Assembly (NCBI GenBank): GCA_024449915.1
Contig: JAMZAV010000051.1
Location: 744,001 to 808,000 of the forward strand
Reading direction: 5' to 3'
Origin: Sweltsa coloradensis
Lineage: Eukaryota; Arthropoda; Insecta; Plecoptera; Chloroperlidae
DNA length: 64,000 nucleotides
Both the position numbers and the translations under genes were made by a program. Under the pieces are notes generated by a model, which was not told where the DNA came from, ran no database searches, and saw nothing but the letters and a program-made list of their open reading frames with translations. Shown piece by piece: positions 60,066-64,000 of the stretch (within the stretch, counting starts at the first letter, position 1; every line of letters begins with the position of its first letter).

Positions 60066-60689
60066 CAAACAAAATGTCTGTAATAGGTTGGTTCCCCCAA
60101 CCCGCTAAAAAAAACGTTCTACGCCACTGCAGAGAGCGAGACATGCAGGTTTAGCTGTTCAGTAGAGCATTCCCAAGATAACACCGGCATTTTATCAATG
60201 TTTGGCATCATATAGCAAGCTTGGCACATGTTCGTCGTTATATTGCTCCCAAGCGCACTGATACTACATAGCCCTTGGCACTTCTATATCTACGATACGC
60301 TATGAACATAACACAAGACCGACAAGACGTCATCTAAAAAGTTACGGCTCCATTCAGACTGCAATGTCTTATCACCTTGATAAGAAGGTGTGAAGTGAGT
60401 GACTGGAGTTGGAACTTGGAGGTCCCTTAATTCACTCAATTTGGGGGGGGGGGGGTTGGGGGGTCGTTTTGTTTACACTCAAGAATACGTGAAAAATGGG
60501 GACAAGTGACAAAGATTGTTCAAACTCCAAAGGTTGGACTTACTTAGCGCGTGCCAACTTTTTAAAATACATTTAATTGAAGTCTCCCACAAAAACATTC
60601 TACAGGTTGGACTCACTTGTCATGTGCCAAGCGTTTTACATTGAATTTCATTCAAGTCCCCACTGAAAAACAGTTTTGTGACTTGAGTT

Positions 60690-62041
60690 GGTAGACCTTA
60701 AATACGATTTTTGTGACCATGAACGCCTGAACGTGTTGGTTCTCACAATATATGGCCACACACACAAATATATATTAATGATATATCACCCTTCTCTAAA
60801 GTACTGCTATCATCATTTATACGCCGATGACTTGCAAATCTACTTACATGCTTCACCTTCATCAATTAACCAGGCAATACTGATGATGAATGAGGACCTA
60901 AACTAAAATCTCTTGCTAAGTGGGCATCTAACCAATCTCCTTCATTAAAAAAACCCTAATAAAATCACAAAAAACCCTCATATTAGGTTATCAGAAATTC
61001 TAAACAAAAAATTTATTATGCAACACTTTTCCTAATGTTATCTTTGAATGGCATGGGGTATACCCCTACAACATAATGTTAAGAATTTAGGACTCTATAT
61101 GACTGAAAAAATCTTTCTGGACTGAAACATATTAAACATTTTTTGTCAAAAGACTACGCTCGCTACATTCATTAAAAAAGACTTTAAAAACTTTCTTCCA
61201 ACTAAACTCAAAAAGAATGCTTGTACAAAACCCTCATATTTCCTCACTTGACTACTGCGGGCGTTATTTATAATGACTTGACTGAAGACTTATCTATTTT
61301 TGACTTCAACGGGGTCAAAATTCATGGGGTACGTTATTATGGGTATTAAAAAATCTGATCATGTAATCAAAGTTACAAAGATCTTCAATGGCTTCGCCTA
61401 AATGGATCGACGTTAAAAAATCCACTCTGTTCTGTCTCGTTCATCGCGTAATTTTCAAATTCTTTACCGTCCCTTATCTTGCTACCAACTTCACGTACCT
61501 CCATTCAAATTCATCTCTTTAACACTAGATCAAGGGCAGGTACTCAACTCATTTTCCCCGTTCACAGGACAAACTTACTCGATTTAATTCATTCACTATC
61601 AGTGCAATAAGAAACTTGGAACGCTCTACCTTCAAACATTAGGGGACACCCATATCAATAGTTACAATATCTTTAGGAGTAAAAATTCATGAACTTTATT
61701 TCAAAAAATGCCATGGGAATACTGACAAAAAAAACAACATGCAAAAATATGTTTAAACTCACCAATAATAAGCTTTTTTCTTGATTTAACTTTCTGTAGA
61801 CAATTCACTTAATAATTATGGTATGAATGATAGTATAATGTGTAATATGTTTTAGTTTTATGCGCTTTAAAAATGTAAATTAAATGTTATTTTATCAAAT
61901 ATTTTATTGTAAATCAAAATTTTTATTAACAAATTAGAAATCTGAAAATGTATTTAAATTAAAGGTTGGATGGAAAGAAAAGGTTTAGCTGGCCTTAATC
62001 CCGCCTGGAAAATAAAGACGATTATCTATCTATCTATCTAC
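60690..62041 (+). pseudogene. CR1-like LINE remnant with TCTA tail
   Basis: The plus strand has HHLYADDLQIYLH near 60810-60850 (the YADD catalytic box) followed by SINQAILMMNEDLN. Downstream, in other frames, are FPHLDYC (about 61240) and LQWLRLNG...LCSVSFI...FFTVPYLATNF (about 61380-61490), the usual order in CR1/Daphne-type elements. The 3' end (GGAAAATAAAGACGATTATCTATC) finishes in a TCTA run at 62022-62041, the short-repeat tail typical of this group. Many frameshifts; inactive. Confidence 0.8.
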
Positions 62042-64000
62042 CTCTCATCCTGAAGAGTTGTCAACATATAAATACATTTTTTGTAAGTTGAGTCGCTTGA
62101 TCGTGTATTTGCGACCAAGTAATGCCCATAAAATACCTTGAACTTGAATAAATATACCAACAAGCCTTCTCGTGTAGTGTCAAGAAAGTTTGGCGTTTGA
62201 TTTGTGCAGTTTCCTCTTGAGAATAGATTAAACCATGCCGTGCAGCCAGCCACAATAAAGAACAGTTGTATAGCCCTGCGGATGACAAATTAATTGCTCT
62301 CTTTTGAAAAAGGCGAGAGCGAATTTTCACCTTCAATATTCTAGCCTGCTCCTGCATAATTCTGTAGTAAATCACAGGGGTTACAAATAAAAAAAACTGG
62401 ACAAGAAGCGATCGACTTGAGACCTGGAAAAGTGATTGCACCTAGACTGCGATCCAACTGGTGGTACAGAAAAGCTGTAAAAATTATACAACTTAAAGTG
62501 CACACTGTACACAGGAATTAATTAAAGCATACCATAATATATATATTGTCCAGATTCACACGGATTGACTATAGTTTCGAATTTGTTATAATTGATTACC
62601 GTCACAAGCATGGGTATGGATATTGGGTGTACCCAAAAGAGGGTGCGAACCTACAACAGATCGTCGAGGATATATACAAAAATAAAATACTTCGTTTCTT
62701 CCTAGCAATCTAACCTCGTTGTTGGTAGAGAGGTGCTGTGGTAAAGAGGGATATAAAAATAAATTATTGTCCTACTCTTGTTCCAGCCTTCGGTAATTAT
62801 GGAGGTGCCGAATACAGAAAAAGGAAGAGTCGAAATTTTAAGAAATTTGCCATTTTGTACTCTATTTTCAATTGTTCGTTTTGATTAACTGAAGGATGCT
62901 AGTCTTTAGAAAATTCAAGATGGAGGTAGCTGTAGTATAAACATTTGAAATCCAAAATTTCCCAAAAATGTATTTAAAAATATATAAATATTCTAACAAA
63001 ATTCTTTTTGCTTGTGTCTGTATGATAAATCAGTGACAACATATCCGTGTTTTTATTTCTTTCTGTGGCATGGTGGTATGGTCAAGAAAGGGTTATATTG
63101 TTGTAGCGAACGAATTCTAGGAGCTGTTATGAACACGCCTCGCGAGGCCATGGTGGGCAGTAAAACACAGAACCAGCCAAGCGCCTAATTGTTCCCTCTA
63201 TCGGAGCCAACTCAGAGTTCGATAGCTATAATCTAGAAACACTTTACAACCTAGATTTGCAATAGAATTTCCTCAGCTATTTTTTTATTTCAAAGGCAAG
63301 CCTCGAGCTTATCCCGCAGGTTTGAGAGGGTGACTGTAAGGTTTTCTACACCAGTTTACCACAGGCTTCTAAGAGCCATGTAGTATGTTTCGCATTAATA
63401 TCTCAAGATTTGCATTAACTTTATGATATTTCGCAGTTTCTTAGTAGCGTAAACACCCTTCGATTTCGCTGTTTATCTTCACGATAATAGAAATACATAA
63501 CTATATTATGCAACGCTGGCATAGTATGATTAAAAAAATTTTTTCAATTGAAAAAATCCGAAAATTCTAACACAACTAAAAGTGGTCACTGAAATCCAAA
63601 TTGAATGGGCAACTCAAATAATTGGAGATTTTTTTCCATGGTAAAACACTCTTCAAACCTCAAAATTTGCTTTCAAAAGACACAAACGTAAATAAATCTG
63701 TACATTTATAGATGTGTCAAAAGCCGGGGGGAAAAAATTCTTATAAAAAGTGTGATGTGTGTATCGTTAACCGTGTGTCTGGCCTTATTTCGTGTCTGTG
63801 GGGTGTGCAACTCGTAATATGTCCTGATTGTTGTACCCCGCGCAATCGATGTTTAATTTTTTTCTATTGTATCGTCTTCGCGTGTGTCGGCCCTTTTGCT
63901 CGTTTCTCGCGTGTGTCTATTGATTTCTCGCCCTCACTGAATCCAGAACCATGCGAATAAGGCTGACCCAGATTCCACTTGGTGCCCTGTCCTGACCCGA
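62042..64000. other. Unassigned stretch at window end
   Basis: Two moderate open frames, 62061-62441 (minus, 126 aa) and 63712-63960 (plus, 82 aa, Cys-rich: KKCDVC, CPDCC), have no recognised homology. The second could be an exon continuing past the window or chance. Confidence 0.3.

Noticed and set aside
47451..60120. hAT pair formed by CAGTGGCGTAGAG at 47453 and TCTACGCCACTG at 60110
   Set aside because: The ends are 12.6 kb apart, enclose the tetraspanin 5' exons and several complete elements, and the flanks share no duplication; they are probably two solitary ends.

Overview
This is a 64 kb window of eukaryotic (metazoan) nuclear DNA: AT-rich, gene-poor, full of dispersed and tandem repeats, with genes split by introns with GT...AG ends. 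Nothing looks prokaryotic, organellar or viral. The lineage is not certain. A CD151-type tetraspanin, many hAT-like non-autonomous transposons, I/Nimb-, RTE- and CR1-like LINE fragments, tRNA-derived SINE-like repeats and a frequent TAGGCCTA palindrome suggest an aquatic invertebrate, perhaps an arthropod, with a large repeat-rich genome.

The one convincing host protein gene is a complete tetraspanin on the minus strand (51,721 down to 42,728). It has five coding exons, all introns are phase 0, and the protein is 250 aa with four membrane segments, CCG and PDSCC motifs, six loop cysteines and a C-terminal YIKL sorting motif. A further minus-strand acceptor just upstream (51,767) implies a non-coding 5' exon, possibly as far away as 58.2-58.5 kb. 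Between about 30.6 and 38.9 kb, also on the minus strand, lies a set of short open segments bounded by good splice signals. Three of them share sequence and look like tandemly duplicated exons. I do not recognise that gene.

The rest is mostly mobile DNA. 0-9 kb: a diverged dispersed repeat with an internal duplication, a 470-bp hAT-like element, and a large fold-back element interrupted by a 643-bp insertion with a TAA duplication. 9-16 kb: palindromes, a nest of two I/Nimb-like LINE copies with a hAT-like insertion, and an 891-bp hAT-like element. 16-24 kb: dispersed repeats, a tandem array split by a SINE-like element, and RTE-like remnants. 24-31 kb: a second, 5'-truncated LINE copy and two hAT-like elements, one of 1.8 kb. 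31-42 kb: the candidate exons, a 203-bp tandem array and small hAT-like elements. 42-52 kb: the tetraspanin. 52-64 kb: two more hAT-like elements, simple repeats and a CR1-like LINE remnant.

Eight of the hAT-like elements have both inverted ends and flanking duplications of 7-8 bp that can be read directly, so their boundaries are close to base-exact. No element in the window encodes a recognisable DNA transposase, so all depend on proteins made elsewhere. The LINE reading frames are broken by frameshifts and 5' truncation. I cannot run similarity searches; family names rest on motifs and structure.
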